In this document: piece by piece, positions 5,533 through 13,148 of the stretch
How the letters are laid out: each line of letters begins with the position of its first letter
Numbering within the stretch: position 1 is the stretch's first letter
Origin: Asaia bogorensis
GTDB taxonomy: Bacteria; Pseudomonadota; Alphaproteobacteria; Acetobacterales; Acetobacteraceae
Length of the DNA: 15,772 nucleotides
NCBI GenBank assembly: GCA_945886995.1
Contig: CAMCZJ010000051.1
Span: 1-15,772 of the forward strand
Reading direction: 5' to 3'
The notes under the pieces: model-generated
Databases searched by the model: none
What the model was told of the DNA's origin: nothing
Seen by the model: only the letters and a program-made list of their open reading frames with translations
Translations under genes and position numbers: made by a program

Positions 5533-6138
5533 GTGGCTGCCACAGACCAAACCCTTGAAAAGGCCTCGCCTTCGGCGCCACGCGCTATGGGCTTTGCTGC
5601 GCGCTACGCCAAGGCGCTGCTAGACCTTGCCGATGATAAGCGCGCGACCGATCCCGGCGCCGTGGACCGCATCGGCACGGAACTTGAAGCGCTTTTCGCA
5701 CTCTGCCGCGACAATGGCGATATGCGCGGCTTCATCGCCGATCCGCGCTTCAATGCCGCCCTTCAGCGTGACCGCATGTTCAAGGTTTTGGACAGTGCCG
5801 GCATCACTGGTGAGGTGCGCAACCTGGTTGGCGTCTTGATCGCCAATCGGCGCTTGGCGGCGCTGCCGGCGGTGGCGCAGGCTTTTGGTGGGCTGATCGC
5901 CGCCCGCCGCGGCCAGCAAACCGCAGAAGTAACCACCGCGCATAGCCTGACCGATACGCAGCGCACGCAGATTGTCGCGCGGCTGACGGAAGCTGGCTAT
6001 TCCAATGTTCGCCTGTCTGAGACAGTGGACAAATCCATCCTGGGTGGGCTGATCGTTCGGATCGGTTCCCGCCTTTACGACAATTCCATCAAATCCAAGT
6101 TGCAACGTTTGCAATACGCCATGAAGGGGGCTGCCTGA
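5533..6138 (+). CDS. atpH: ATP synthase F1 delta subunit (OSCP)
   Basis: The delta subunit links the F1 head to the peripheral stalk of ATP synthase at the inner membrane. The conserved N-terminal domain begins GFAARYAKALLDLADDK and the C-terminal region contains VTTAHSLTDTQRTQIVARL and VDKSILGGLIVRIGSRLYDNSIKSKLQRL, classic for AtpH. The start is uncertain: the frame is open from an ATG at 5455 (227 aa), and an ATG at 5587 would give 183 aa, close to the usual length. I prefer the GTG at 5533 (201 aa), which has GGGA 7 nt and AGGA 12 nt upstream; the earlier Arg/Pro-rich stretch does not look conserved. It is the first gene of atpHAGDC; the stop is 2 nt from the atpA ATG, so translation is coupled. 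Confidence 0.92.
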   Translation: MAATDQTLEKASPSAPRAMGFAARYAKALLDLADDKRATDPGAVDRIGTELEALFALCRDNGDMRGFIADPRFNAALQRDRMFKVLDSAGITGEVRNLVGVLIANRRLAALPAVAQAFGGLIAARRGQQTAEVTTAHSLTDTQRTQIVARLTEAGYSNVRLSETVDKSILGGLIVRIGSRLYDNSIKSKLQRLQYAMKGAA

Positions 6139-6140
6139 CC

Positions 6141-7673
6141 ATGGAAATCCGTCCGGCTGAAATTTCGGAAATCCTCAAGCAGCAGATCGCTGGCTTTGAC
6201 GCTGAAGCGAATGTCGCTGAGGTTGGCACGGTGCTGACCGTGGGCGATGGCATCGCCCGTGTTTATGGCCTGCAGAATGTCATGGCCGGTGAGCTGGTGG
6301 ATTTCCCAGCTTCCGGCGTGAAGGGCATGGCGCTGAACCTTGAAACCGACAATGTAGGCGTCGTGATCTTTGGGTCTGACCTTTCGGTGAAGGAAGGCGA
6401 TACGGTCAGCCGTACCGGTGACATTGTGGACGTGCCAGTGGGCAAGGGTCTACTCGGTCGCGTTGTGGATGGCCTTGGCAACCCGATTGACGGCAAGGGC
6501 CCGCTGACCGACGTGGTGCGCATGCGCGCCGAGGTGAAGGCGCCTGGCATTATTCCGCGCAAGTCCGTGCATGAACCAATGCAGACCGGCATCAAGGCGA
6601 TTGACGCCCTGATCCCGATTGGCCGTGGCCAGCGTGAGCTGATCATCGGTGACCGCCAGACCGGCAAGACCGCCGTTATCGTGGACACCATCATCAACCA
6701 GAAGACCATCAATGCTGGAGATGATGAATCGAAGAAGCTTTATTGCATCTATGTCGCCATTGGTCAGAAGCGTTCCACTGTCGCCCAGTTGGTGAAGACG
6801 CTGGAAGAACAGGGCGCGCTGCAATATTCCATCATCGTTGCCGCCACCGCTTCCGATCCGGCGCCGATGCAGTTCCTGGCGCCCTATACGGGCTGCGCCA
6901 TGGGTGAATATTTCCGCGACAATGGCATGCATGCGGTCATTTTCTATGATGACCTTTCAAAGCAGGCCGTTGCCTATCGCCAGATGTCGCTGTTGCTGCG
7001 CCGTCCGCCGGGCCGCGAAGCCTATCCGGGTGACGTCTTCTACCTGCATTCGCGCCTGCTGGAGCGTGCGGCGAAGATGGGTGATGAAGCGGGCAATGGA
7101 TCACTGACGGCGCTGCCGGTTATTGAAACCCAGGCGGGTGACGTTTCGGCCTATATTCCGACGAACGTGATTTCGATCACGGATGGTCAGATCTTCCTGG
7201 AAACGGAATTGTTCTTCAAAGGCATCCGTCCTGCGGTGAATGTCGGTCTTTCGGTCTCCCGCGTCGGTTCTGCGGCGCAGATCAAGGCGATGAAGCAGGT
7301 GGCCGGCAAGATCAAGCTGGAACTCGCGCAGTACCGCGAAATGGCGGCCTTCGCGCAGTTTTCTTCGGATCTGGATGCCTCCACCCAGGCGCTGCTGGCG
7401 CGTGGGGCGCGGCTCACGGAATTGCTGAAGCAGCCGCAATTCAAGCCTGTCGCGGTTGAAGATCAGGTGATCGCGATTTTCGCCGGTACACGTGGTTATC
7501 TGGATCGCCTGCCGCTGAACAAGGTTGGCGATTTCGAAAGCCGCCTGCTGAGCGAAATGAAGGCGACTGCGCCGGATATCGTTGCCAGCATCCGCAATGA
7601 TCGTGAGATCAAGAAGGATACGGAAGCGAAGCTGATTGCCTTCCTTGATAGCTTCGCCAAAAGCTTCGCCTAA
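6141..7673 (+). CDS. atpA: ATP synthase F1 alpha subunit
   Basis: This is the regulatory, non-catalytic nucleotide-binding subunit of F1, 510 residues, full length. Walker A GDRQTGKT is at residues 170-177. The alpha arginine finger lies in SVSRVGSAAQ (R374), and the adenine-contact and family signature regions (AIGQKRSTVAQ, RRPPGREAYPGDVFYLHSRLLERAAK) are intact. The N-terminus MEIRPAEISEILKQQIAGFD is typical of alphaproteobacteria. The gene starts 2 nt after atpH and is followed after 25 nt by atpG. All catalytic-interface residues I can see are normal. Confidence 0.99.
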   Translation: MEIRPAEISEILKQQIAGFDAEANVAEVGTVLTVGDGIARVYGLQNVMAGELVDFPASGVKGMALNLETDNVGVVIFGSDLSVKEGDTVSRTGDIVDVPVGKGLLGRVVDGLGNPIDGKGPLTDVVRMRAEVKAPGIIPRKSVHEPMQTGIKAIDALIPIGRGQRELIIGDRQTGKTAVIVDTIINQKTINAGDDESKKLYCIYVAIGQKRSTVAQLVKTLEEQGALQYSIIVAATASDPAPMQFLAPYTGCAMGEYFRDNGMHAVIFYDDLSKQAVAYRQMSLLLRRPPGREAYPGDVFYLHSRLLERAAKMGDEAGNGSLTALPVIETQAGDVSAYIPTNVISITDGQIFLETELFFKGIRPAVNVGLSVSRVGSAAQIKAMKQVAGKIKLELAQYREMAAFAQFSSDLDASTQALLARGARLTELLKQPQFKPVAVEDQVIAIFAGTRGYLDRLPLNKVGDFESRLLSEMKATAPDIVASIRNDREIKKDTEAKLIAFLDSFAKSFA

Positions 7674-7698
7674 GATTGGGCCTGCGGGAGAGTAACCA

Positions 7699-8571
7699 AT
7701 GCCCAGCCTGAAAAGCCTGCGTCTGCGGATCAATAGCGTGAAATCCACGCGCAAGATCACGCAGGCGATGAAGATGGTGGCGGCAGCCAAGCTGCGCCGT
7801 GCGCAGACCCAGGCTGAAGCGGCTCGCCCCTATGCTGATCGTATGGAGCGGATGCTGGCCTCTCTTGGCGCCTCGGTCGCCGGTTCGCCGGATGCGCCGA
7901 AGCTGCTGGTCGGCACGGGCGCCGATAAGGTGCATTTGCTGGTGGTGGTAACAGCCGAACGCGGTCTCTGCGGCGGCTTCAACACCAATGTTGGCCGCTT
8001 CGCCCGCGCCCAGGTGCGCGCGCTGGAGGCCGAGGGCAAGACGGTGAAGATCATCACCGTTGGCCGCAAGGGCGCTGTCTACCTCAAGCGCGAATTCGCG
8101 AGCCGTATCGTTGCGGAAATCAGCTTCGCCAATAAGAAGCGCATCGGCTTCGATGATGCCGCTGAAGTCAGTGCCAAGATCAGCGAAATGTTGGATGCCG
8201 GCGCGTTTGATATCTGCACGCTGATCTATAACCGTTTCAAGAATGTGATCAGCCAGACACCTGTTGGCCAGCAGCTTATTCCGACGCCGCTGCCCGAAGT
8301 CGCTGCCGAAGGCGGCCCGCAATATGAGTTTGAGCCGACGGAGGAAGAGATTCTGGCGCGGCTTCTGCCGCAGAATCTTTCCATCCAGCTTTATCGCGCG
8401 CTGCTGGATAATGCCGCCGGCTTCTATGGCAGCCAGATGACCGCCATGGATAACGCCACGCGCAATGCGGGCGAAATGATCAACAAGCTGACGCTGAATT
8501 ACAATCGCACACGTCAAGCGAACATCACCCGAGAGCTGATTGAAATCATCTCCGGCGCTGAAGCGCTTTAA
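7699..8571 (+). CDS. atpG: ATP synthase F1 gamma subunit
   Basis: This 290-residue gamma subunit is the rotating central shaft that couples proton flow to catalysis. The N-terminal helix SLKSLRLRINSVKSTRKITQAMKMVAAAKLRRAQ and the C-terminal helix YGSQMTAMDNATRNAGEMINKLTLNYNRTRQANITRELIEIISGAEAL form the coiled-coil shaft. The central Rossmann-like domain holds the conserved TAERGLCGGFNTNV. A GGGAGAG ribosome-binding sequence lies 8 nt ahead of the ATG. Length and motifs are normal, with no extra loop like that of chloroplast redox-regulated gamma. Confidence 0.98.
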   Translation: MPSLKSLRLRINSVKSTRKITQAMKMVAAAKLRRAQTQAEAARPYADRMERMLASLGASVAGSPDAPKLLVGTGADKVHLLVVVTAERGLCGGFNTNVGRFARAQVRALEAEGKTVKIITVGRKGAVYLKREFASRIVAEISFANKKRIGFDDAAEVSAKISEMLDAGAFDICTLIYNRFKNVISQTPVGQQLIPTPLPEVAAEGGPQYEFEPTEEEILARLLPQNLSIQLYRALLDNAAGFYGSQMTAMDNATRNAGEMINKLTLNYNRTRQANITRELIEIISGAEAL

Positions 8572-8586
8572 GAAGGAATCACTGCC

Positions 8587-10014
8587 ATGAAGAACAATGT
8601 TGGTCAGGTGACGCAGGTGCTTGGTGCCGTGGTGGACGTTCAGTTCCCCGCCGAGCTGCCCTCGATCATGAACGCGCTGACGCTGCAGATCGGCGAGCAG
8701 AAGCTCGTCCTTGAAGTGGCGCAGCATTTGGGTGAGCGCACCGTGCGCTGCATCGCCATGGACACCACAGATGGCCTGGTGCGTGGCACCGAAGTGGTTG
8801 ACACGGGTGCTGGCATTTCCGTGCCGGTAGGCCCCGGCACGCTCGGGCGTATCCTGAACGTGATCGGTGAGCCGATTGATGAGCGCGGCCCGGTGCCCGC
8901 CACCATGCATTACCCGATCCACCGCGAAGCGCCGGCCTTTGATGAACAGGCCACCAGCGCGGAAATCCTGGTCACCGGCATTAAGGTTATTGACCTGCTG
9001 GCGCCTTATCTGAAGGGCGGCAAGATCGGCCTGTTCGGCGGCGCCGGTGTGGGCAAGACCGTGACCATTCAGGAGTTGATCAACAATATCGCCAAGGGCC
9101 ATGGCGGCGTTTCGGTGTTTGCCGGCGTGGGTGAGCGTACGCGTGAAGGCAATGACCTGTATCACGAAATGATTGATGCGGGCGTCATCAAGCTTGGCGA
9201 TGGCAATACCGAAGGTTCCAAGGTGGCGCTGGTCTATGGCCAGATGAATGAACCGCCTGGTGCACGCGCTCGTGTGGCGCTTTCGGGCCTTTCCATGGCG
9301 GAATATTTCCGTGATGAGCAGGGCCAGGATGTGCTGTTCTTCATTGATAACATCTTCCGCTTCACCCAGGCCGGCGCTGAAGTCTCCGCGCTGCTGGGCC
9401 GCATTCCTTCGGCGGTGGGCTATCAGCCGACGCTGTCCACCGATATGGGCGCGCTGCAGGAACGCATCACCTCCACCAAGAAGGGCTCGATCACTTCGGT
9501 GCAGGCGATTTACGTGCCCGCCGATGACTTGACCGACCCGGCGCCCGCGACGTCCTTTGCTCACTTGGACGCCACCACGGTGCTTAATCGTTCCATCGCG
9601 GAGCTTGGCATTTTCCCTGCCGTGGACCCGCTCGATTCCACCTCCCGCGCGATGGACCCGCGCGTGGTTGGTGCTGATCACTACAATACGGCGCGTGAAG
9701 TGCAGAAGATCCTGCAGACCTACAAGTCGCTGCAAGACATCATCGCCATCCTTGGCATGGATGAGCTTTCAGAAGAAGACAAGCTGATCGTGGCGCGTGC
9801 GCGCAAGATCCAGCGCTTCCTGTCCCAGCCCTTCCATGTGGCCGAAGTCTTCACCGGCACACCGGGCGTTTTCGTGAAACTGGAAGATACCATCCGGTCC
9901 TTCGCGGCGATCTGCCGTGGCGATTACGACCATCTGCCGGAAGCCGCCTTCTACATGGTTGGCACGATTGAAGAGGCCGTGAAGAAGGGCGAAGAAATGA
10001 AGGCGGCGGCCTGA
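8587..10014 (+). CDS. atpD: ATP synthase F1 beta subunit (catalytic)
   Basis: This 475-residue beta subunit carries the catalytic ATP sites. Walker A GGAGVGKT is at residues 151-158; the catalytic glutamate is E183 in GVGERTREGND; the Walker B region is DVLFFIDNIFRFTQAG; the signature PAVDPLDSTS and the DELSEEDK lever motif are all present. The start has AGAAGGA upstream. It follows atpG after 15 nt and precedes atpC by 5 nt, so the genes are co-transcribed and probably coupled. Nothing unusual is seen. Confidence 0.99.
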   Translation: MKNNVGQVTQVLGAVVDVQFPAELPSIMNALTLQIGEQKLVLEVAQHLGERTVRCIAMDTTDGLVRGTEVVDTGAGISVPVGPGTLGRILNVIGEPIDERGPVPATMHYPIHREAPAFDEQATSAEILVTGIKVIDLLAPYLKGGKIGLFGGAGVGKTVTIQELINNIAKGHGGVSVFAGVGERTREGNDLYHEMIDAGVIKLGDGNTEGSKVALVYGQMNEPPGARARVALSGLSMAEYFRDEQGQDVLFFIDNIFRFTQAGAEVSALLGRIPSAVGYQPTLSTDMGALQERITSTKKGSITSVQAIYVPADDLTDPAPATSFAHLDATTVLNRSIAELGIFPAVDPLDSTSRAMDPRVVGADHYNTAREVQKILQTYKSLQDIIAILGMDELSEEDKLIVARARKIQRFLSQPFHVAEVFTGTPGVFVKLEDTIRSFAAICRGDYDHLPEAAFYMVGTIEEAVKKGEEMKAAA

Positions 10015-10019
10015 TCATC

Positions 10020-10430
10020 ATGGCTAGTTTCCAACTTGAACTCGTCTCGCCGGAGAAGCTTTTGCTTTCCCGTGCGGTAGAAATGGCGGTGATCCCCGCG
10101 GCTGAAGGCGAAATGGGCGTGCTGGCGGGCCACGCGCCGATGATCGTGGCGCTGCGCGGTGGGGTGATTGCCGTGCATGAAGGCGGGCAGGTCACGGAAC
10201 GGCTTTTCGTGGCTGGCGGCTTCGCTGAAGTGGCGCCGGACCGCGTTACTATCCTGGCGGATGAAGCAACGCCGCTTGCCTCCCTCTCCAAATCGGAAGC
10301 AGAGCGCCGCCTGGCTGAGGCTGAGGCAAGTTTGGCTGCCGCCGCCAATGATACGCCGGAAAAGCGTGAAGCGGCCATGGCACAGGTGCTTTCCGCCCGT
10401 GTGATGGTTGAAGCAGCGACCATCGCCTGA
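10020..10430 (+). CDS. atpC: ATP synthase F1 epsilon subunit
   Basis: This 136-residue epsilon subunit binds gamma and inhibits reverse ATP hydrolysis. The N-terminal beta-sandwich has FQLELVSPEKLLLSRAVEMAVIPAAEGEMGVLAGHAPMI and the FVAGGFAEVAPDRVTILADEA strand pair. The C-terminal helical hairpin runs from about residue 88 (LSKSEAERRLAEAEASLAAAAND) and is Ala/Glu-rich. It is the last gene of the operon; an intrinsic terminator begins 25 nt after the stop. Length is normal for alphaproteobacteria. Confidence 0.97.
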   Translation: MASFQLELVSPEKLLLSRAVEMAVIPAAEGEMGVLAGHAPMIVALRGGVIAVHEGGQVTERLFVAGGFAEVAPDRVTILADEATPLASLSKSEAERRLAEAEASLAAAANDTPEKREAAMAQVLSARVMVEAATIA

Positions 10431-10454
10431 AGCCGTATTGCAGTCTGAAGGTGT

Positions 10455-10487
10455 AACGGGCGGTCCTTTGGTCCGCCCGTTTGCTTT
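10455..10487 (+). terminator. Intrinsic terminator of the atp operon
   Basis: AACGGGCGG (10455-10463) pairs with CCGCCCGTT (10473-10481) around a 9-nt loop and is followed by TGCTTTTT (10482-10489 region). This is a textbook Rho-independent terminator and separates atpHAGDC from the next gene. It is the clearest terminator in the window. Confidence 0.85.
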
Positions 10488-10597
10488 TTGGGGCAGGTTT
10501 CAAGCCACCCTGCCTTGAAACTGCCGCATCTTGGCACAAGAACATAGTCTGAAAGGGTCGTTAAGACCCATCTTGGCAAGGCGCTCGGGGCAGCTTC

Positions 10598-11458
10598 ATG
10601 AAACACTGGCACATTGATGAGGTGGGTTGGGATCACTTTGATCCTTCCAAGGTTGATCCGGCAATCGTGCCGCTGATCAAGGCCGCCGCCATGGTTGAAC
10701 GCAATGCGGCGGATTACGTGACCTACCTCACGCGTGTTTTTGCTGAAGATCCGGATTTCATCGCGGCTGTTGAACATTGGGGCGTGGAAGAAACCCAGCA
10801 TGGAGATGCGCTGGGGCGTTGGGGCATGTTGGCTGATCCGGGTTGGGATTTTGCCGCAGCGTTTGAACGCTATCGCGCCGGCTATCAGATTCAACTGGAT
10901 GCAGAAGCGTCCATTCGCGGCAGCCGCACTGGCGAATTGATCGCGCGCTGCATGGTGGAAACGGGCACCAGCAGCTACTACACCGCGCTTGGCGATTCCA
11001 CTGAAGAACCCGCGCTGAAGCAGGTTTGCCGGCTGATCGCCGCTGATGAATACCGCCATTTCAAGCTGTTTTATGACCATATGAAGCGGTATTTGGCGCG
11101 GGAGAATCTTTCCTTCTCCAAGCGCTTGCGCGTGGCCTTGGGCCGCATTGGGGAAACGGAGGATGATGAGCTTGCCTTCGCCTTCCACAGCGCCAATGAG
11201 CCTGAGGGCGCGCCCTACGATCATGAACGCTGCACAACCGCCTATATGGGCCGCGCGATTGGCTTTTATCAGTTCCGGCACATTGAACGCGGCATGGGAA
11301 TGATCTTCAAGACCATTGGGCTTGAACCGCGCGGGCGGGTTTCTGACCTGGCGGCCAAGGCTTCCTGGCGGCTGCTGCAATGGCGGCGGGAGAAGTATCG
11401 CGCGGCCTTGGTGAAATACGCCAATGAAAACGCAGCACCTATGCCGCGGGCGGCCTGA
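10598..11458 (+). CDS. Diiron ferritin-like protein related to acyl-ACP desaturases
   Basis: This 286-residue, all-helical protein has a full set of carboxylate-bridged diiron ligands: E34, E65-x-x-H68 (VEETQHGD), E121 (VETGTSSYY) and E151-x-x-H154 (ADEYRHFKLF). The EExxHGD followed by DExRH arrangement is that of soluble acyl-ACP desaturases (plant stearoyl-ACP desaturase, mycobacterial DesA) and their bacterial relatives. The C-terminal third is basic (WRLLQWRREKYRAALVKYANE). It stands alone, 167 bp after atpC with the atp terminator between, and 183 bp before ilvC. It may introduce a double bond or hydroxyl into an acyl-ACP, or act as a related O2-activating oxidase; a ferredoxin partner is not in view. 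The function is inferred from ligand pattern only. Confidence 0.75.
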   Translation: MKHWHIDEVGWDHFDPSKVDPAIVPLIKAAAMVERNAADYVTYLTRVFAEDPDFIAAVEHWGVEETQHGDALGRWGMLADPGWDFAAAFERYRAGYQIQLDAEASIRGSRTGELIARCMVETGTSSYYTALGDSTEEPALKQVCRLIAADEYRHFKLFYDHMKRYLARENLSFSKRLRVALGRIGETEDDELAFAFHSANEPEGAPYDHERCTTAYMGRAIGFYQFRHIERGMGMIFKTIGLEPRGRVSDLAAKASWRLLQWRREKYRAALVKYANENAAPMPRAA

Positions 11459-11557
11459 CCGGCAGGGCCATTTCGACAGATAAAACGCGCGCCTGATGCA
11501 TTCAGCATCTTGTCGGCAAGCGCAAAATAAAGGATTGAACGGGGCTTATTCGCCCAA

Positions 11558-11592
11558 GGGGCCGCGCATGTTTTGTGTGCATGGTTGGCCCC
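11558..11592 (+). other. Potential leader hairpin upstream of ilvC
   Basis: GGGGCC (11558-11563) can pair with GGCCCC (11587-11592), with a partial inner stem GCGCA/TGTGC. An overlapping alternative pairs GGGC with GCCC just 5' of it (about 11542-11554). No T-tract follows and no branched-chain-rich leader peptide was found, so attenuation is only a possibility. The rest of the 183-bp gap holds a small GATGC/GCATC inverted repeat and no gene. Confidence 0.25.
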
Positions 11593-11625
11593 GCAAGGAT
11601 AAATCCGGGCGAAAGGCTGCGCAGC

Positions 11626-11632
11626 AAAGGAG
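11626..11632 (+). promoter_or_regulatory. Strong ribosome binding site of ilvC
   Basis: AAAGGAG lies 9 nt before the ilvC ATG at 11642. It is the best Shine-Dalgarno match in the window and fixes the ilvC start. Confidence 0.7.
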
Positions 11633-11641
11633 AAACGGCAG

Positions 11642-12658
11642 ATGCGCGTTTACTATGACCGCGATGCGGATGTGAATCTGATCAAGGCCCGGAAGGTTGC
11701 GGTCATTGGCTTTGGCAGCCAGGGCCATGCCCATGCGATGAATATGCGCGATTCCGGCGTGAAGGATGTGGTGATTGGGCTGCGTCCCGGTGGGTCCGCA
11801 CAAAAGGCGGAAGCCGCAGGCTTCAAGGTGATGTCGCCGGCAGATGCAGCGAAATGGGCCGATGTGGTCATGGTGCTGACGCCGGATGAAATCCAGGGCG
11901 ATCTGTATCGCGAAAGCCTGCATGCCAATATGAAGCCGGGTGCGGCGCTTGCCTTCGCGCATGGCTTGAATGTGCATTTCAATCTGCTCGACCCCCGCGC
12001 GGATATTGATGTGTTCATGATCGCGCCAAAGGGCCCTGGCCATACGGTGCGCAGCGAATACCAAAAGGGCGGCGGCGTGCCTTGCCTGGTGGCCGTGCAT
12101 CAGAACCCTTCGGGCAATGCGCTGGAAATCGCGCTTTCCTATGCTTCCGCCATCGGTGGCGGGCGTTCGGGCGTGATCGAAACCACCTTCAAGGAAGAAT
12201 GCGAAACCGATCTATTCGGTGAGCAGACCGTGCTGTGCGGTGGCTTGGTGGAACTGATCAAGGCGGGTTTCGAAACCCTGGTGGAAGCCGGCTATGCACC
12301 GGAAATGGCGTATTTCGAATGCCTGCATGAAGTGAAGCTGATTGTGGACCTGATTTATGAGGGCGGCATCGCCAACATGAATTATTCCATCAGCAACACA
12401 GCGGAATATGGCGAATACGTCACGGGGCCGCGCATCATCACCAGCGAAACCAAGGCGGAAATGAAGCGCGTGCTGGAGGATATCCAGTCCGGCCGCTTCG
12501 CGCGCGATTGGATGCTGGAAAACAAGGTGAACCAGGCCAGCTTCAAGGCCACGCGTCGCCGTTTGGCTGAACACCCGATTGAAGAAGTGGGCGAAAAGCT
12601 GCGCGGCATGATGCCCTGGATCAAGAAGGGCGCCCTGGTGGATAAGGCCAGGAACTGA
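11642..12658 (+). CDS. ilvC: Ketol-acid reductoisomerase (NADP+), class I
   Basis: IlvC converts 2-acetolactate or 2-aceto-2-hydroxybutyrate to the dihydroxy acids in valine, isoleucine and leucine synthesis, using Mg2+ and NADPH. At 338 residues it is the short class I form. The Rossmann loop GFGSQGHAHA is at 23-32. R48 and S52 in the GLRPGGSAQK loop favour NADPH. Catalytic H107 lies in AFAHGLNVHF. The Mg ligands are D190 and E194 (DLFGEQ) and E226 and E230 (FECLHE). All are intact. Acetolactate synthase genes, often upstream of ilvC, are absent; instead a diiron protein precedes it and a GNAT gene follows after 4 nt, so downstream genes may share its transcript. Confidence 0.99.
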   Translation: MRVYYDRDADVNLIKARKVAVIGFGSQGHAHAMNMRDSGVKDVVIGLRPGGSAQKAEAAGFKVMSPADAAKWADVVMVLTPDEIQGDLYRESLHANMKPGAALAFAHGLNVHFNLLDPRADIDVFMIAPKGPGHTVRSEYQKGGGVPCLVAVHQNPSGNALEIALSYASAIGGGRSGVIETTFKEECETDLFGEQTVLCGGLVELIKAGFETLVEAGYAPEMAYFECLHEVKLIVDLIYEGGIANMNYSISNTAEYGEYVTGPRIITSETKAEMKRVLEDIQSGRFARDWMLENKVNQASFKATRRRLAEHPIEEVGEKLRGMMPWIKKGALVDKARN

Positions 12659-12662
12659 TCCA

Positions 12663-13148
12663 ATGGCGGCCTTTCTTGTCAGGGTGGCGAGAGAGGCCGA
12701 CCATGAGGCGTTGCTGGCAACTACCGTTGCGCTGAACCGGTTCGAGCATGAAATCACCGGGGACCGCACAATTGATGTTGCCAGCGCAGAGGCCGTGCTG
12801 GGGCATTTCATCCGCCGCGTCGGCAGCACGGGACTTATGCTGGTGGCCGAGGCAGAAGGGCGCGTCATTGGCCACTTATTCCTCGCGTTGGATGAAGCGC
12901 CGCCTTACCTCGCCCCGGAATATCGTCTTGAAGCCTGGATTTGCGATGCCTTCATCGAAGAGGCTTGGCGTGGCCAAGGCGCCTTCCGCGCCATGCTTGC
13001 GCTGGCTGAGGCGCATGCCCGGGCGGCCGGTTGCAGGCGGCTTCACATTGGCGTCCTGGCCGGCAATGATCGCGCTGAACGCATTTATCGCCAGGCCGGC
13101 TTCCGGACCTATGCGATTGAGCTGGTACAGGACCTTGACCCGACATGA
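12663..13148 (+). CDS. GNAT-family N-acetyltransferase
   Basis: This 161-residue Gcn5-related acetyltransferase would move an acetyl group from acetyl-CoA to an amine. It shows the N-terminal strand/helix VRVAREADHEALLATTVALN, the beta-4 strand WICDAFIEEAWRGQGAFRAML with the pyrophosphate-binding loop RGQGAF (103-108), and a C-terminal IGVLAGNDRAERIYRQAGFRTY typical of the family. The last loop glycine is replaced by F108, a variation seen in related enzymes. It starts 4 nt after ilvC and overlaps the next gene by 4 nt (ATGA), so it is translationally tied to both. The substrate is unknown. Confidence 0.85.
   Translation: MAAFLVRVAREADHEALLATTVALNRFEHEITGDRTIDVASAEAVLGHFIRRVGSTGLMLVAEAEGRVIGHLFLALDEAPPYLAPEYRLEAWICDAFIEEAWRGQGAFRAMLALAEAHARAAGCRRLHIGVLAGNDRAERIYRQAGFRTYAIELVQDLDPT

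Noticed and set aside
7609..9735. A 708-codon open frame on the minus strand across atpA, atpG and atpD
   Set aside because: It lies opposite three highly conserved ATP synthase genes and its product is rich in His, Arg and Gln with no domain pattern. It is an artefact of codon bias on the sense strand.
9851..11380. A 509-codon minus-strand open frame across atpC and the diiron gene
   Set aside because: It is antisense to well-supported genes, crosses the atp terminator and has no recognisable motif.
11493..11641. A possible leader peptide from the ATG at 11498 toward ilvC
   Set aside because: The frame reads through without a run of Val, Leu or Ile codons, has no ribosome-binding site and no terminator stem with T-run follows.
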